Origin: Nostoc punctiforme NIES-2108
Lineage (GTDB): Bacteria > Cyanobacteriota > Cyanobacteriia > Cyanobacteriales > Nostocaceae
Length of the DNA: 51,523 nt
Direction: 5' to 3'
NCBI GenBank assembly: GCA_003326195.1
Contig: LXQE01000156.1
Coordinates: 76,499 to 128,021, forward strand
A model generated the notes under the pieces. It saw only the letters and a list, made by a program, of their open reading frames with translations. It was not told where the DNA came from and made no database searches. How positions within the stretch are numbered: the first letter of the stretch is position 1; each line of letters begins with the position of its first letter. Made by a program: the position numbers and the translations under genes. Below, piece after piece: positions 50,424 to 51,523 of the stretch.

Positions 50424-51523
50424 ATGGTTAATTCATCATTGAATCTCTCTGACCTCAACGGCATTAACGGCTTCACTATTAACGGCATATCGAGCTTTGA
50501 CTTTTCAGGCTGGTCTGTCAGCAGTGCCGGAGATATTAACGGTGACGGTCTTGACGACCTGATTATCGGGGCATGGCAGGCCAAACCCAACGGCATATTG
50601 TCAGGGCAAAGCTACGTAGTATTTGGCAAGAACACAGGCTTTAACCCCACTCTCAATCTCTCAGACCTCAACGGCACCAACGGTTTCGCTATCAACGGCA
50701 TCAATGCTGGTGACAACTTAGGCAGGTCTGTCAGCAGTGCCGGAGATATTAACGGTGACGGTTTTGACGACCTGATTATTGGGGCATCAAATGCCGACCC
50801 CAACGGCAATTATTCCGGGCAGAGCTATGTGGTATTTGGCAAGAGCACAGGCTTTAACCCCACTCTCAATGTTTCAGACCTCAACGGTGCTAACGGCTTT
50901 GCAATCAACGGCATCAATGCTGGTGACAACTCAGCCAGGTCTATCAGCAGTGCCGGAGACATTAACGGTGACGGTCTTGAGGACCTGATTATTGGGGCAC
51001 CTTATGCCGACGCCAACGGCAATTATTCCGGGCAAAGCTACGTGGTATTTGGCAGGAGCACAGGCTTTAGCCCCACTCTCAACCTCTCTGACCTTAACGG
51101 TGCTAACGGCTTTGCGATCAACGGCATCGCGGGGAGTGACGATTCAGGCAGGTCTGTCAGTAGTGCTGGAGATGTTAACGACGACGGTATCGCTGACCTG
51201 ATTATCGGCGCACCTTATGCTGACCCCAACGGCGAGAGGCCAGGGCAGAGTTACGTGGTATTTGGCAAGAGGACAGGCTTTAGCCCCACTTTCAATCTCT
51301 CTGACCTCAACGGCGCTAACGGCTTTGCAATCAAAGGCATCGCGACATATAACAACTTAGGCTATTCTGCCAGCAGTGGCTATTCTGTCAGCAGTGCCGG
51401 AGATGTTAACGACGATGGTATCGCTGACCTAATTATCGGCGCACCTTATGCCGACCTCAACGACATATTATCAGGGCAGAGCTACGTGGTATTTGGCAAA
51501 AGCACAGGCTTTAGCTCCACTCT
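50424..51523 (+). CDS. FG-GAP (integrin alpha-like) repeat protein, 3' truncated by window
   Basis: ATG at 50424 with AGGAG upstream; the frame is open to the window end (366 codons). Five repeats of 71 residues are visible; each has LSDLNGxNGFAINGI, then SVSSAGDINGDGLDDLIIGA with the Ca-binding DxNxDG loop, and ends SYVVFGKSTGF. Such repeats fold as beta-propeller blades in secreted or surface adhesion proteins. There is no signal peptide, so export, if any, would use a C-terminal signal (type I-like) outside the window. Confidence 0.9.
   Translation, partial: MVNSSLNLSDLNGINGFTINGISSFDFSGWSVSSAGDINGDGLDDLIIGAWQAKPNGILSGQSYVVFGKNTGFNPTLNLSDLNGTNGFAINGINAGDNLGRSVSSAGDINGDGFDDLIIGASNADPNGNYSGQSYVVFGKSTGFNPTLNVSDLNGANGFAINGINAGDNSARSISSAGDINGDGLEDLIIGAPYADANGNYSGQSYVVFGRSTGFSPTLNLSDLNGANGFAINGIAGSDDSGRSVSSAGDVNDDGIADLIIGAPYADPNGERPGQSYVVFGKRTGFSPTFNLSDLNGANGFAIKGIATYNNLGYSASSGYSVSSAGDVNDDGIADLIIGAPYADLNDILSGQSYVVFGKSTGFSST
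51360..51395 (+). repeat. 18-bp tandem duplication in the fifth FG-GAP repeat
   Basis: 51360-51377 and 51378-51395 differ at one base (ggctattctgccagcagt versus ggctattctgtcagcagt), adding six residues (GYSASS/GYSVSS) to that repeat and lengthening its period from 213 to 231 bp. Confidence 0.9.

Overview
The window is chromosomal DNA from a filamentous, heterocystous-type cyanobacterium (Nostoc/Anabaena-like). The evidence is the large number of HIP1 octamers (GCGATCGC), the heptameric STRR repeats (gtcattt / actaatg) between genes, a cyanobacterial ribosomal-protein cluster without rpsJ, rpsN or rpmD, ndhN (cyanobacterial NDH-1), a CpcS/CpeS-type phycobiliprotein lyase, an Rbp-type RRM protein, PEP-CTERM proteins and DUF29 proteins.

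Layout. 1-2.1 kb: end of a probable glycosyltransferase, two small proteins and a PIN toxin/antitoxin pair. 2.1-6.8 kb (minus strand): a matrixin-like zinc protease, secG, gpmI and an ABC-F ATPase. 6.9-11.7 kb is accessory DNA: an Rpn/DUF2887 nuclease with a detached tail copy, a very AT-rich HIP1-free patch holding a frameshifted gene and a stand-alone HSDR_N-like nuclease gene, a DUF29 gene, a MITE-like element and an XRE regulator. 12.2-30.3 kb (all minus strand): rplC, rplD, rplW, rplB, rpsS, rplV, rpsC, rplP, rpmC, rpsQ, rplN, rplX, rplE, rpsH, rplF, rplR, rpsE, rplO, secY, adk, infA, rpmJ, rpsM, rpsK, rpoA, rplQ, truA, rplM, rpsI, rpmE, prfA, in transcription order, preceded by about 1 kb without genes. 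31.3-37.5 kb: ndhN, a GNAT acetyltransferase and an RND efflux pump with its adaptor. 38-46.2 kb: bilin lyase, RNA-binding protein, a PEP-CTERM protein, a tiny His-rich exported protein, YebC, a metallophosphoesterase, a second PIN toxin/antitoxin pair and a DUF89/ARMT1 protein. 46.4-51.5 kb: a duplicated pair of small exported proteins, DUF427, a beta-helix PEP-CTERM protein with repeated sorting motifs, a tandem-repeat spacer and an FG-GAP repeat protein running off the end.

The 12-30 kb block is the core protein-synthesis operon (ribosomal proteins, RNA polymerase alpha, Sec translocon, IF-1, RF-1). What is unusual there is how the repeats are used: several spacers are filled by STRR arrays that can fold as hairpins, some appear to supply Shine-Dalgarno sequences, and one encodes the end of TruA.

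The most unusual coding signals are at the right end: a PEP-CTERM protein whose PVPEPSAIA motif occurs four times, each time over a HIP1 site; a 63-bp tandem repeat array; and an FG-GAP gene with an exact 213-bp period. The best candidate for an undescribed functional unit is the AT-rich two-gene islet at 8990-10539, although one of its genes is frameshifted as read. No tRNA, rRNA or CRISPR array was seen.
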